Source: an uncultured Bacteroidales bacterium
GTDB lineage: Bacteria; Bacteroidota; Bacteroidia; Bacteroidales; Paludibacteraceae
Assembly: GCA_900317885.1 (NCBI GenBank)
Contig: ONIM01000001.1
Coordinates: forward strand, 1 to 64,000
Direction: 5' to 3'
Length of the DNA stretch: 64,000 nt
Positions 25,114-33,247 of this stretch are shown here, piece after piece; within the stretch, counting starts at the first letter, position 1, and each line of letters begins with the position of its first letter. A model generated the notes under the pieces. The model worked only from the letters and a program-made list of their open reading frames with translations, was not told the DNA's origin and did no database searches. The position numbers and the translations under genes are program-made.

Positions 25114-25859
25114 AGATTGATACCTTCGTATCCTTTCTCTTCGAGTTCGAGGGCAAGGGATTTATCGCCTGTTTTGACGATCTTGCCATCTGCAAGGACG
25201 TGTACAAAGTCCGGGACGATGTAGTCCAGAAGCCGCTGGTAGTGGGTAATGACGATGGATGCGTTCTGCGGCGTTTTGAGTTTGTTGACGCCTTCTGCCA
25301 CAATGCGGAGTGCGTCGATATCAAGACCGGAATCTGTCTCATCGAGGATCGCGAGACACGGCTCCAACATCGCCATCTGGAAGATCTCGTTTTTCTTCTT
25401 CTCACCACCGGAGAAGCCTTCGTTCACCGAGCGGTTATTGAGCTTGTCAGGCAGTTCCAAGAGTTTCTTCTTCTCGCGCATAAGGGAGAGAAACTCTTTG
25501 GGCGAGATGGGTTCTTTTCCTTCGTATTCGCGTTTGGCATTGATGGCAGCGCGCATGAAGTTGGTCATGCTGACACCCGGTATCTCTACCGGATATTGAA
25601 AAGAAAGGAACACGCCCGCACGTGCGCGCACCTCCGCGGGCATAGCGAGAAGGTCTTGTCCTTTGAGATAGACTTCTCCGGAAGTCACCTCGTACGCAGG
25701 ATTGCCCGTGAGGACGGCAGAGAGGGTCGATTTACCGGCTCCGTTCGGTCCCATGATTGCGTGTACCTCGCCTTCGTTGATGACGAGGTTAACACCCTTG
25801 AGAATCTCCTTTCCGCCGATAGAGGCATGCAAATCTTTTATTTCAAGTAGTTTATTCAT
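25110..25859 (-). CDS. sufC: Fe-S cluster assembly ATPase
   Basis: The 249-residue ABC ATPase matches SufC: IMGPNGAGKSTLSAVL (Walker A), NEGFSGGEKKKNEIFQ (the SufC-type signature with GGEKK) and CLAILDETDSGLDIDAL (Walker B plus D-loop). SufC drives the SufB/SufD scaffold by ATP hydrolysis. It is followed with a four-base overlap by the short sufD. Upstream is an 11-bp array in place of sufB, and no clear -7 box is visible. Confidence 0.95.
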   Translation of the reverse strand: MNKLLEIKDLHASIGGKEILKGVNLVINEGEVHAIMGPNGAGKSTLSAVLTGNPAYEVTSGEVYLKGQDLLAMPAEVRARAGVFLSFQYPVEIPGVSMTNFMRAAINAKREYEGKEPISPKEFLSLMREKKKLLELPDKLNNRSVNEGFSGGEKKKNEIFQMAMLEPCLAILDETDSGLDIDALRIVAEGVNKLKTPQNASIVITHYQRLLDYIVPDFVHVLADGKIVKTGDKSLALELEEKGYEGINL

Positions 25860-25905
25860 TTCTTAAAAATAGTACATTTTTGGGGCTTGTTTTGCATAGC
25901 ACAAA

Positions 25906-25960
25906 ACCCTTACTTACCCCTTACTAAACCCTTATTTAAGTCTTACTCTGTTCTTACGGG
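25906..25960. repeat. 11-bp tandem array (5 units) upstream of sufC
   Basis: Units: ACCCTTACTTA, CCCCTTACTAA, ACCCTTATTTA, AGTCTTACTCT, GTTCTTACGGG, with CTTA at the same position in each unit. It lies between the glutaminyl-cyclase-like gene and sufC. Confidence 0.85.
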
Positions 25961-25988
25961 CTTAAATCTTAAAGATCGTACATTTTTT

Positions 25989-27002
25989 TCAGAGTTGGGA
26001 CATGACCACTTCGCCGACAGCCTGGAGGGTTGATTTGGATATATTATCCATATTGTCGTTTCGGGTGTGCCACCAGTGGGGAAAACCCGTAGCGTTGCGG
26101 ATGTCGTAATGAATGACATCTACGCAGGGAATGCCGGCGATATAATTGATGTAATAATGGTCATCGGTAATGGGGTACGACTGTTGTTTGGAAAACATCG
26201 CTCCGTAGCCCAGCTGCTCTGCAGCGCGCCAGATCTGGTGTTGGTAGTTCGACGCGTACCGGGTGGAATACATCTCCAGAGGGAAGACTGCATCGGGTGC
26301 ACCGACCATGTCGAGGATTATTCCGAAGGAATAGACCGCTGCGCTGTTTTTGGCATAGTTGGTAGCCCAGAGCTGGGAGCCGAGGCACCAAGTGTCTTCG
26401 CGCTCTGCGCCGGTATAGACGCGTGGCGTACCCATATCTTCGCAATCAAAGAAGATGATGTCCACAGGAGCGGAAAGACCGCCCTTATCGCTGACAGACA
26501 TTCTCAGACCGAGTTGGCGCGCTACTTCAAGGAGAACACCCACACCGGAAGCGCCATCATTAGCTCCGGGTACATTATAGAAACGCTCGGAGTAATCCTC
26601 TTCCTCATCGCACCAAGGTCGTGTGTCATAGTGCGCTCCTAATAATATGCGCGCACTCGTGTGTGCAGAACTATCCCGCTGTACGGGCGTAAAATGTCCG
26701 ATGATGTTATAAATCTGCTGGTTATCTCCTTTGTAGTCGGGCATGAATCCTTTTTGCAGTTCCACTTCGGCTCCGAACGCCTTGAGTTGCTCAATGAGCC
26801 ACACGGCACATTGCATGTGTGCATTGCTGTTTGGCACACGGGGTCCGAAAGCCATCTGTCGTTCGATATACGCGTACGCGCTATCAGAGGAGAAAGACGG
26901 CCGGGTAGCGACTGCTTGCTTTTTTCCGCAAGCGGAAAGGAGGCAGGCGATGCCTGCCACCAAACCTATTATCCAAGTATTTTTTCGTAAATTATTGATC
27001 AT
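25989..27002 (-). CDS. M28-family lipoprotein, glutaminyl-peptide cyclotransferase-like
   Basis: The 337-residue protein begins with a lipoprotein signal (IACLLSACG). It has the M28/glutaminyl cyclase zinc site: GAHYDTRPW, GANDGASGVGVLLE, DCEDMG, and later TDDHYYIN and DVIHYD. In Bacteroidota such enzymes convert N-terminal Gln of exported proteins to pyroglutamate after signal-peptide cleavage. Many lipobox and signal sites in the window end in AQ, which would give suitable substrates. The frame is open to 27098, but the ATG at 27002 gives the lipoprotein signal and an ATGA overlap with prs. Confidence 0.88.
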   Translation of the reverse strand: MINNLRKNTWIIGLVAGIACLLSACGKKQAVATRPSFSSDSAYAYIERQMAFGPRVPNSNAHMQCAVWLIEQLKAFGAEVELQKGFMPDYKGDNQQIYNIIGHFTPVQRDSSAHTSARILLGAHYDTRPWCDEEEDYSERFYNVPGANDGASGVGVLLEVARQLGLRMSVSDKGGLSAPVDIIFFDCEDMGTPRVYTGAEREDTWCLGSQLWATNYAKNSAAVYSFGIILDMVGAPDAVFPLEMYSTRYASNYQHQIWRAAEQLGYGAMFSKQQSYPITDDHYYINYIAGIPCVDVIHYDIRNATGFPHWWHTRNDNMDNISKSTLQAVGEVVMSQL

Positions 27003-27958
27003 TGTGTGTTTGCTTCGCTTACTGATGTGTGGTTTTGGATTGCGCGGATTGTAGCAGCGATTGATTTGGCAAGGCTGACCACGTGCAGTTTGGAGCAACG
27101 TGCAGGATCAACGGGGATCGAATCCGTACAAACGACTTCTTCGAGAACCGATTCCTCAATTCGCTGGCAAGCGCTACCGCTAAGAACTGCGTGAGAGACT
27201 ACTGCACGGACAGACTTAGCGCCACCCTCCTTCATTATTTCTGCGGCCTTGCAGAGTGTACCTGCGGTGTCCACCATGTCATCAAAGATGACCACGTCTT
27301 TGCCGTATATATCTCCCAAGACACGTATCTCGGAAACCTGATTGAACTCAGGGCGATGCTTATAACAGATCACCATCGGCACTTCGCGGTCGGTCATGAT
27401 ATGCAGTTTCTTCGCGAAATTAGAAGCTCTCTTCGAGCCGCCGACATCCGGCGAAGCGACAATCAGTTTCTTCAGGTTCAAAGAGGCTACGTACGGAGCG
27501 AGCACATTGGAACCAAAGATATGATCCACAGGGATGTCGAAGAAGCCTTGAATCTGGTCGGCATGCAGATCCACAGTGATGACGCGGTCTGCTCCAGCCG
27601 TCTGTAGCATGTTCGCTACCAGTTTGGCTCCAATAGAGACACGGGGTTTGTCCTTACGGTCCTGACGCGCCCATCCGAAATAGGGAATGACCGCAATCAC
27701 TTTGTACGCACTTGCGCGCTTCGCCGCATCAATCATCAGCAACAACTCCATGAGATTGTCGCTGGTAGGGCAGGTTGATTGAACAAGATAAACAGACTTT
27801 CCGCGAACTGATTCCTCAAAATAGGTGCAGAACTCACCATCCGAGAAACGATCGACATGCAAAGCGCCGAGTTGGCAGCCCAGCTCTTCGCAAATACCTT
27901 TTGCCAACGCCATGCCTTTAGAGCCGGCGAAGATTTTGAACTGATTAGACGATTCCAT
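26999..27958 (-). CDS. prs: Ribose-phosphate pyrophosphokinase
   Basis: Prs makes PRPP from ribose-5-phosphate and ATP. The 319-residue protein contains FSDGEFCTYFEESVRG, YFGWARQDRKDKPR (ATP site), VDLHADQIQGFFDIPVDH and the PRPP loop DVVIFDDMVDTAGTL. It overlaps the DUF4290 stop by one base (TAATG) and the next lipoprotein gene by four. Confidence 0.97.
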   Translation of the reverse strand: MESSNQFKIFAGSKGMALAKGICEELGCQLGALHVDRFSDGEFCTYFEESVRGKSVYLVQSTCPTSDNLMELLLMIDAAKRASAYKVIAVIPYFGWARQDRKDKPRVSIGAKLVANMLQTAGADRVITVDLHADQIQGFFDIPVDHIFGSNVLAPYVASLNLKKLIVASPDVGGSKRASNFAKKLHIMTDREVPMVICYKHRPEFNQVSEIRVLGDIYGKDVVIFDDMVDTAGTLCKAAEIMKEGGAKSVRAVVSHAVLSGSACQRIEESVLEEVVCTDSIPVDPARCSKLHVVSLAKSIAATIRAIQNHTSVSEANTQ

Positions 27959-28284
27959 TATTTATTTTTCTTTTTTTTGGATCCGTTGTTTGGGGTTTGT
28001 GTTCCTCCGTTCTGCGCCAGTAACTGGTTAAATGCCTCTGAATCACACTTCAGCGCTCCTTTGGAGAGAAACAGGATATCTTCCTTCACACGTCCGATCC
28101 CCGACTCCTGATCTCTATTCCACACCATGTTTCGCTGCCGCATACATTGGGCGATATAAATCTCCAAAGCTTCGCGCTCTTTCCCCTCAGGCAGGGTTGC
28201 CGTATAAGCAATCATATCCTGCACAATACGCCCATAGTTGCGCATCCTAATGGGTGAGGTATTTCTGTTTAATTGCAATGTCAT
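27958..28284 (-). CDS. DUF4290-like protein (short)
   Basis: The 108-residue protein begins with a segment like DUF4290 (RNYGRIVQDMIAYTATLPEGKERE), a Bacteroidota-specific domain of unknown function. The usual downstream conserved block of the ~200-residue family is missing; instead there is a short helical stretch and a basic tail of lysines. It sits two bases after the endonuclease/phosphatase gene and overlaps prs by one base. Confidence 0.6.
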   Translation of the reverse strand: MTLQLNRNTSPIRMRNYGRIVQDMIAYTATLPEGKEREALEIYIAQCMRQRNMVWNRDQESGIGRVKEDILFLSKGALKCDSEAFNQLLAQNGGTQTPNNGSKKKKNK

Positions 28285-28286
28285 AT

Positions 28287-29357
28287 TTATTTCTTTCGGA
28301 TAAGATAAATCATTGTTGGATAGTGGTCACCGTAGCCATTCTGCCAAACGCCACTTTTATGGGTACGTAAGGGAGTACCTTTGTCCTTGCCTTCCTGGAC
28401 GGTCAAGAAAGGTTTGTTGAATATCTGCGCCTTCCAGTAGGTCCATTTGCCGGATTCTATTTTCTCATTCATCAGCGGCTCGTTGATGATGATCTGGTCG
28501 AAGAGGTTCCAGGAGCCGTTGTACGCCAGTGAACCGATGCCGCGGTCGAGCATCTGCCACATGGTGTTGAAATAACCCTGCGGCTCTACTTCCTCACGGT
28601 GCTTGCGCGCTTTGAGCACATCTTTGCAGCTGTGATTATACGGATCATCGTTCAAGTCACCCATAATGATGATTTTTGCTTTAGGCTCCTTGAGGTAGAT
28701 GGAGTCACAGATGGACTTACAAAGCATTGCGGCGGTGTCACGTCCGGGACGCGAAGAGAGTTCGCCTCCATAACGGCTGGGCCAGTGGTTCACAATGACG
28801 TGAATCTTCTCCGGCTTGCCATCTCCCATCAGATATCCGGAAACGCATAGCTGGAGACGCGTCTTGATCACTCCGCCGTCGGCATAGTGTGCTTTTAGTT
28901 CAAAGCCGTTTGCCTTAGTGGGTTTGAAGAGCACGGTGTCATAGAGGAATCCCACATCCACTCCACGGCGATCCGGTCCTTCAATCAAAATCGGTTTGAG
29001 GCGACGACCGTATTTGCTATTTGCCTCTGCACAGAGATCGTACAAGCAACCTATATTCTCCACCTCGGCAACGCCCACGCAAGCCGCACCGCGCGGATCG
29101 TAATCGGTTCCGAGTTGCGAAACGGCATAAGCCATATTCTTCACCTTGTTCTCATACTTGAGTCCATTCCACTTCATACCTCCGTCCGGCAGGTACTCGT
29201 AGTCGTTCTTACCCTCGTCATGGATGGTATCGAAGAGGTTCTCCAGGTTGTAGAACGCGATACAACGAACGAATTGCGCGTTCGTCCCCTCCTGTGCTTT
29301 TGCAAAGATGCTAACCGTCAACATCAGTGCTGCAACGTAAATAAATGTGTGTTTCAT
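28287..29357 (-). CDS. Secreted endonuclease/exonuclease/phosphatase-family protein
   Basis: The 356-residue protein has a signal peptide (cut near IFAKAQ). It shows the EEP core: CIAFYNLENLFDT with the metal-binding NLENLFD, GVAEVENIG (catalytic Glu), NHWPSRYGGE (His/Ser region) and IIMGDLNDDPYN (Asp-x-Asn), ending in GDHYP. The substrate (DNA, RNA or a phospholipid) is not clear. The start at 29357 is chosen because it gives the signal peptide and lies 36 bases downstream of its -7 box (29393-29400). Confidence 0.85.
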   Translation of the reverse strand: MKHTFIYVAALMLTVSIFAKAQEGTNAQFVRCIAFYNLENLFDTIHDEGKNDYEYLPDGGMKWNGLKYENKVKNMAYAVSQLGTDYDPRGAACVGVAEVENIGCLYDLCAEANSKYGRRLKPILIEGPDRRGVDVGFLYDTVLFKPTKANGFELKAHYADGGVIKTRLQLCVSGYLMGDGKPEKIHVIVNHWPSRYGGELSSRPGRDTAAMLCKSICDSIYLKEPKAKIIIMGDLNDDPYNHSCKDVLKARKHREEVEPQGYFNTMWQMLDRGIGSLAYNGSWNLFDQIIINEPLMNEKIESGKWTYWKAQIFNKPFLTVQEGKDKGTPLRTHKSGVWQNGYGDHYPTMIYLIRKK

Positions 29358-29392
29358 TGTATGTATTTTTGCGATATTTACAAAATCGGCTA

Positions 29393-29440
29393 CAAAATTA
29401 GTAAAATATTTTGACATGTGCAAATTTTTTTGTAACTTTG
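29393..29440. promoter_or_regulatory. Overlapping divergent promoters with shared -33 palindrome (endonuclease / ttcA-like)
   Basis: Plus: TTG at 29411-29413, spacer 19, TAACTTTG at 29433-29440. Minus: CAA at 29421-29423 (TTG), spacer 20, TAATTTTG at 29393-29400. The two -33 boxes again form one inverted repeat, TTGACATGTGCAA (29411-29423), the same layout as at 15986-15999. Confidence 0.8.
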
Positions 29441-29468
29441 CAGTCGCAAAAGGTAAAAAAGATTTTTT

Positions 29469-30245
29469 ATGCCCCAAAAAACGCCGGAACAAATAGCTTT
29501 AGAGAAGCAACGTGAACGTTTAACAAAACGTTTTCATAAGGCTTGCGCAGACTACGGTCTGATTGCGGACGGAGACCATATACTGATCGGTCTGAGCGGC
29601 GGGAAAGACAGTCTGGCGTTGGTGGAACTACTGGGCCGGCGAGCCAAGATCTACAAACCGCGGTTTCAGGTCACGGCGCTTCATGTGCGTGTCAAAGAGC
29701 GTGCATATATCTCGGATATGAGTTATCTGCAGCGGTTCTGCGACGAAGCAGGTGTGCCGCTGATTGTAAGGGACATAAGCCTACCCCCGGCTCCTCCCTT
29801 AAGGGAAGGGAGAACGCCGCGCGAGATTGACAATCCGTGCTTCTTGTGCGCATGGTACAGGAGAAAGGAGCTTTTTAACGTCGCGCAGGAAATAGGATGC
29901 AACAAGATTGCCTTCGGGCATCATAAGGACGATATCATTGAGACGCTGCTGATGAATCAGATTTTTCAGGGTGCTTATGCCACCATGCCGCCTATTTTAC
30001 AGATGGAGAAGATGCCGCTACAGATCATCCGGCCGTTAGCGCTGATCGAAGAAGCAGATCTGATTCGTTATGCCGAGATGCGAAGATACGAGAAACAGAA
30101 ACAGTTGTGCCCATTCGAGCATGTGAGTTCGCGGGCAAAAGTGAAAGATCTGGTGGCACAAATCAAGGCACTTAATCCCGAAGCGATGGACTCGATGTAC
30201 GCCGCCATGACGAATATCAAGAAAGAATATCTACCGCAAATATAA
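29469..30245 (+). CDS. TtcA-like PP-loop tRNA-thiolation ATPase
   Basis: The 258-residue protein has the PP-loop LSGGKDSLAL, a CFLC pair (TtcA-type CxxC), GHHKDDIIETLLMNQIF and a single late Cys in KQKQLCPFE. TtcA 2-thiolates cytidine 32 of tRNA with an Fe-S cluster bound by such cysteines. A Pro-rich loop (LPPAPPLREGR) before the CFLC motif is encoded by a dispersed GC-rich repeat and probably sits on the surface. It has its own promoter at 29411-29440. Confidence 0.88.
   Translation: MPQKTPEQIALEKQRERLTKRFHKACADYGLIADGDHILIGLSGGKDSLALVELLGRRAKIYKPRFQVTALHVRVKERAYISDMSYLQRFCDEAGVPLIVRDISLPPAPPLREGRTPREIDNPCFLCAWYRRKELFNVAQEIGCNKIAFGHHKDDIIETLLMNQIFQGAYATMPPILQMEKMPLQIIRPLALIEEADLIRYAEMRRYEKQKQLCPFEHVSSRAKVKDLVAQIKALNPEAMDSMYAAMTNIKKEYLPQI
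29777..29813 (+). repeat. Dispersed GC-rich repeat, copy 2 (inside the ttcA-like gene)
   Basis: Begins AAGCCTACCCCC and contains the palindrome CTCCCTTAAGGGAAG. It aligns with the minus strand of 14681-14717 with one single-base indel. It encodes LPPAPPLREGR in the TtcA-like protein. Confidence 0.75.
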
Positions 30246-30251
30246 CTTACT

Positions 30252-30623
30252 ATGAATGCTGTATATACTATATTGTTATTATTAGCGTCGAACGTCTTCA
30301 TGACGCTGGCGTGGTATGGCCATTTGAAGTTGCAGAACATGGGGATTGTCTCCAACGCAACGCCTTTGATTGTGGTTATTTTGCTCTCCTGGGGCATTGC
30401 GTTTTTTGAGTATTGCTTGCAAGTTCCCGCCAACCGAATGGGTTTTGACGGCAACGGCGGACCTTTCACATTGATGCAGCTGAAGGTTATTCAGGAGGTA
30501 ATCACGCTCGTGGTTTTTGTTGTTTTCTCCGCGATTGCTTTTGGCATGCCGCTTCGATGGAACCATTTTGTTGCGTGTCTGCTGCTGATTGCCGCCGTGT
30601 ATTTCGTCTTTGGATTCAAATAA
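30252..30623 (+). CDS. DUF486 / DMT-family small membrane protein
   Basis: The 123-residue protein has four membrane segments and matches DUF486: ASNVFMTLAWYGHLK at the start, SWGIAFFEYCLQVPANR, then LKVIQEVITL and FVVFSAIAF. The family belongs to the drug/metabolite transporter superfamily; its substrate is unknown. It lies six bases after the ttcA-like gene. Confidence 0.9.
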   Translation: MNAVYTILLLLASNVFMTLAWYGHLKLQNMGIVSNATPLIVVILLSWGIAFFEYCLQVPANRMGFDGNGGPFTLMQLKVIQEVITLVVFVVFSAIAFGMPLRWNHFVACLLLIAAVYFVFGFK

Positions 30624-30649
30624 GTGTTTCACTCCTAAAATAAAAGGAT

Positions 30650-31351
30650 ATGAGTAAGAAAATTGTTGTCTTCACCGGCGCCGGAGTAAGCGCTGAGAGT
30701 GGTCTGGGTACGTTCCGCGACTCAGACGGGTTATGGGAACATTACCGCATCGAAGATGTGTGTACCCACGAGGCATGGTTGCGTAATCCGCAGTTGTGCG
30801 TGGATTTTTACAATGCCCGCAGAAAAGACACTCTGGCAGCCCAGCCGAATGCTGCGCATGTGGCGATTGCCAAGTTGCAGGAGGCGTTGCCCGAGACACG
30901 CATCATCACCCAGAATATCGATGATCTGCATGAGCGGGCAGGTGCCAAGAATGTAGTACATCTGCATGGCGAGATCACCAAACTGCGGTCCGAGAACAAC
31001 GAGACGGCTACGGTGCCCTTAGAGGGATGGGAACAACACTACGGCGACCGTCATCCGGACGGTTCGTTGCTACGGCCATATATCGTTTTCTTCGGTGAAG
31101 GAGTGCCGTATTTCGATGAGGCATGCCGCATCGCGTCGGAGGCGGATATCATGGTTGTTGTAGGGACAAGCCTGAACGTCTATCCGGCAGCAAGTCTGAT
31201 TCATTACGCGCCGAAAAACTGCCCTATTTATTTCGTAGATCCGGGTCAGCCGGAGTTCGGCATGTGGGCGGACCGAATCACTCATATCCGCAAGAAAGCC
31301 ACCGAAGGTGTGCCGGAGTTGGTAGAGCAATTATTGAAGGAAAACAAGTAG
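30650..31351 (+). CDS. cobB: Sirtuin NAD-dependent deacylase without zinc cysteines
   Basis: The 233-residue protein has the sirtuin signatures GAGVSAESGLGTFRD, TQNIDDLHERAG and the catalytic His in VVHLHGE (about 106). The four zinc-binding cysteines of most sirtuins are absent; the region between 110 and 145 is charged instead. Tyr54-x-x-Arg57 (DFYNARR) matches the class III pair that binds succinyl or malonyl lysine, so desuccinylase activity is plausible. Bacteroidota and other CobB forms without zinc are known. The gene lies 26 bases after the DUF486 gene. Confidence 0.9.
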   Translation: MSKKIVVFTGAGVSAESGLGTFRDSDGLWEHYRIEDVCTHEAWLRNPQLCVDFYNARRKDTLAAQPNAAHVAIAKLQEALPETRIITQNIDDLHERAGAKNVVHLHGEITKLRSENNETATVPLEGWEQHYGDRHPDGSLLRPYIVFFGEGVPYFDEACRIASEADIMVVVGTSLNVYPAASLIHYAPKNCPIYFVDPGQPEFGMWADRITHIRKKATEGVPELVEQLLKENK

Positions 31352-31358
31352 TATTCAC

Positions 31359-32228
31359 ATGAATCCGTATATTCAATCCTTACGATTAAGGACTTTGCCA
31401 CTCTCCGTTTCGGGAATCATTCTCGGAACGGGTATGGCATGGAAGATTTCCCCTGATTTGATACACGAATGGAGGGGAATTATTGTTTTTTGTCTGGCTA
31501 TTCTGACAACTTTGAGTCTGCAGATCTTAAGCAACCTCAGTAATGAGTTGGGGGATGCCTTAAAAGGAACGGACCAAGAGCAACATGGACGCGAAGCGTA
31601 CGGGTTACAGGCAGGGAAGATTACAGAGGGGCAAATGAAAGGTATGATTTGGCTGTTTTTTGGGTTCTGTGTAGTGTTCGGTATCTTATTGATATACAGT
31701 GCTTTCGGCACTCTTACCAGTTGGCAAAGTCTAGGATTCCTCTTACTTGGTGCCTTTGCGATAGTTGGTGCAGTCAAATATACCCTTGGAAAGCACAGTT
31801 ACGGGTATATCGGGCTGGGTGATTTAGGGGTGTTTTTGTTCTTCGGATTGCTTAGTACAGTCGGCGGCTATTATTTGCAGGTGCAAAATTTGACGGCGGA
31901 GATTTTTTGGTGCGGTGCAGCGATCGGATTACCATGCGTGGGGGTATTGAATCTGAATAATATCCGCGATATGCAAAATGACCGTGCACACGGCAAACGC
32001 ACTTTCGCAAGTCTATTAGGCGAACGAGGCGGACGGGTGTATCAGACGCTTTTGCTGGTTAGCTGTCTGGCTATTTTTTGCGTATATGGACACTGGTGGG
32101 TTTTGTGTATCATTCCGGTGTGGGGATGGCACCTTTGGTACGTATGGAGTCATGCAGAGAAATTAGACAAACAGATGCCTATTTTGATGTTTAGCACACT
32201 CATTGTGGCGATTTTAGCACTTTTTTGA
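31359..32228 (+). CDS. menA: 1,4-dihydroxy-2-naphthoate polyprenyltransferase
   Basis: MenA attaches the polyprenyl tail to DHNA during menaquinone synthesis in the inner membrane. The 289-residue protein has about eight membrane segments. Its first Asp-rich motif is NLSNELGDALKGTDQEQHG (a variant of the NDYxD-x-KGxD motif) and the second is NLNNIRDMQNDRAHGKRT. It follows cobB by seven bases. Confidence 0.9.
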   Translation: MNPYIQSLRLRTLPLSVSGIILGTGMAWKISPDLIHEWRGIIVFCLAILTTLSLQILSNLSNELGDALKGTDQEQHGREAYGLQAGKITEGQMKGMIWLFFGFCVVFGILLIYSAFGTLTSWQSLGFLLLGAFAIVGAVKYTLGKHSYGYIGLGDLGVFLFFGLLSTVGGYYLQVQNLTAEIFWCGAAIGLPCVGVLNLNNIRDMQNDRAHGKRTFASLLGERGGRVYQTLLLVSCLAIFCVYGHWWVLCIIPVWGWHLWYVWSHAEKLDKQMPILMFSTLIVAILALF

Positions 32229-32268
32229 TAAAAAATACACATTAAATGTGTAAAAATTTCCACACCCC

Positions 32269-32299
32269 TTGCGTATGTGGAATTTTTGTTGTATCTTTG
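32269..32299 (+). promoter_or_regulatory. Promoter of rmlA
   Basis: TTG at 32269-32271, 20-base spacer, TATCTTTG at 32292-32299. The -33 region TTGCGTATGTGGAA is a partial form of the palindrome seen at other promoters in this window. Confidence 0.8.
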
Positions 32300-32323
32300 C
32301 GGCGCAAAATGTATAAGTAAATT

Positions 32324-33235
32324 ATGAAAGGAATTATTTTAGCGGGAGGAAGTGCAACTCGTTTGTATCCCCTGAGTAAAGCAATCAGCAAACAAATCAT
32401 GCCGGTTTATGACAAGCCGATGATTTATTACCCATTGAGTGCATTGATGTTAGCGGGAATCCGTGAGGTGTTGGTGATCAGCACTCCGCGGGATCTGCCG
32501 ATGTTTGAGGAGTTACTGGGTGACGGTAGCCGGATAGGCATGAAGTTGAGCTATAAAGTTCAGTTAGTACCGAATGGTCTGGCGCAGGCTTTCGTACTGG
32601 GTCGTGAGTTTTTGAACGGCGAACCGGGATGCTTGATTTTGGGTGATAACATGTTCTACGGCCAGCATTTCGGTCACATGCTCAAGGACGCGGTAGAGAG
32701 TGTGAAGAACGGCGGCGCATGTATCTTCGGCTACGAAGTAGCGGATCCGCGGGCTTACGGCGTGGTAGAGTTTGAGGAAGAGCAGTCCCCCGATCTGCAC
32801 GGAGGAAAAGAGACCGTGTTAAAGGTCAAGAGCCTTGAGGAAAAACCGGCAGAGCCGAAGAGCAATTATGCCGTTCCGGGTCTGTATTTCTACGACGCAA
32901 CGGTTTGCGAGAAGGCGGCTAATCTAAAGCCCAGCGCACGTGGCGAGTATGAGATTACGGATCTGAATAAGATTTATCTGAACGAAGGCACGCTGAAGGT
33001 CAAACTGTTCAGCCGCGGTTTCGCATGGCTCGATACGGGCAACTGTGACAGCCTGCTGGAGGCCGGTAATTTTATTGCCACCATCCAAAACAGGCAGGGA
33101 TTCTATGTCAGCTGCATCGAGGAGATTGCTTGGCGCAACGGCTGGATCAGTACAGAGCAGTTGGCGGCTTTGGGTAAAGAGATGAAGACCGCTTACGGCC
33201 GCTACCTGGAAAGAATTGCTGCAAAGGGATTTTAA
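32324..33235 (+). CDS. rmlA: Glucose-1-phosphate thymidylyltransferase
   Basis: RmlA makes dTDP-glucose, the precursor of dTDP-rhamnose. The 303-residue protein has the nucleotidyltransferase signature LAGGSATRLYPLSKAISKQ, PVYDKPMIYYPLS, GDNMFYGQ and EEKPAEPKSNYAVPGLYFYD. The rmlB, C and D genes are not adjacent. Confidence 0.95.
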   Translation: MKGIILAGGSATRLYPLSKAISKQIMPVYDKPMIYYPLSALMLAGIREVLVISTPRDLPMFEELLGDGSRIGMKLSYKVQLVPNGLAQAFVLGREFLNGEPGCLILGDNMFYGQHFGHMLKDAVESVKNGGACIFGYEVADPRAYGVVEFEEEQSPDLHGGKETVLKVKSLEEKPAEPKSNYAVPGLYFYDATVCEKAANLKPSARGEYEITDLNKIYLNEGTLKVKLFSRGFAWLDTGNCDSLLEAGNFIATIQNRQGFYVSCIEEIAWRNGWISTEQLAALGKEMKTAYGRYLERIAAKGF

Positions 33236-33247
33236 AAATACAATACT

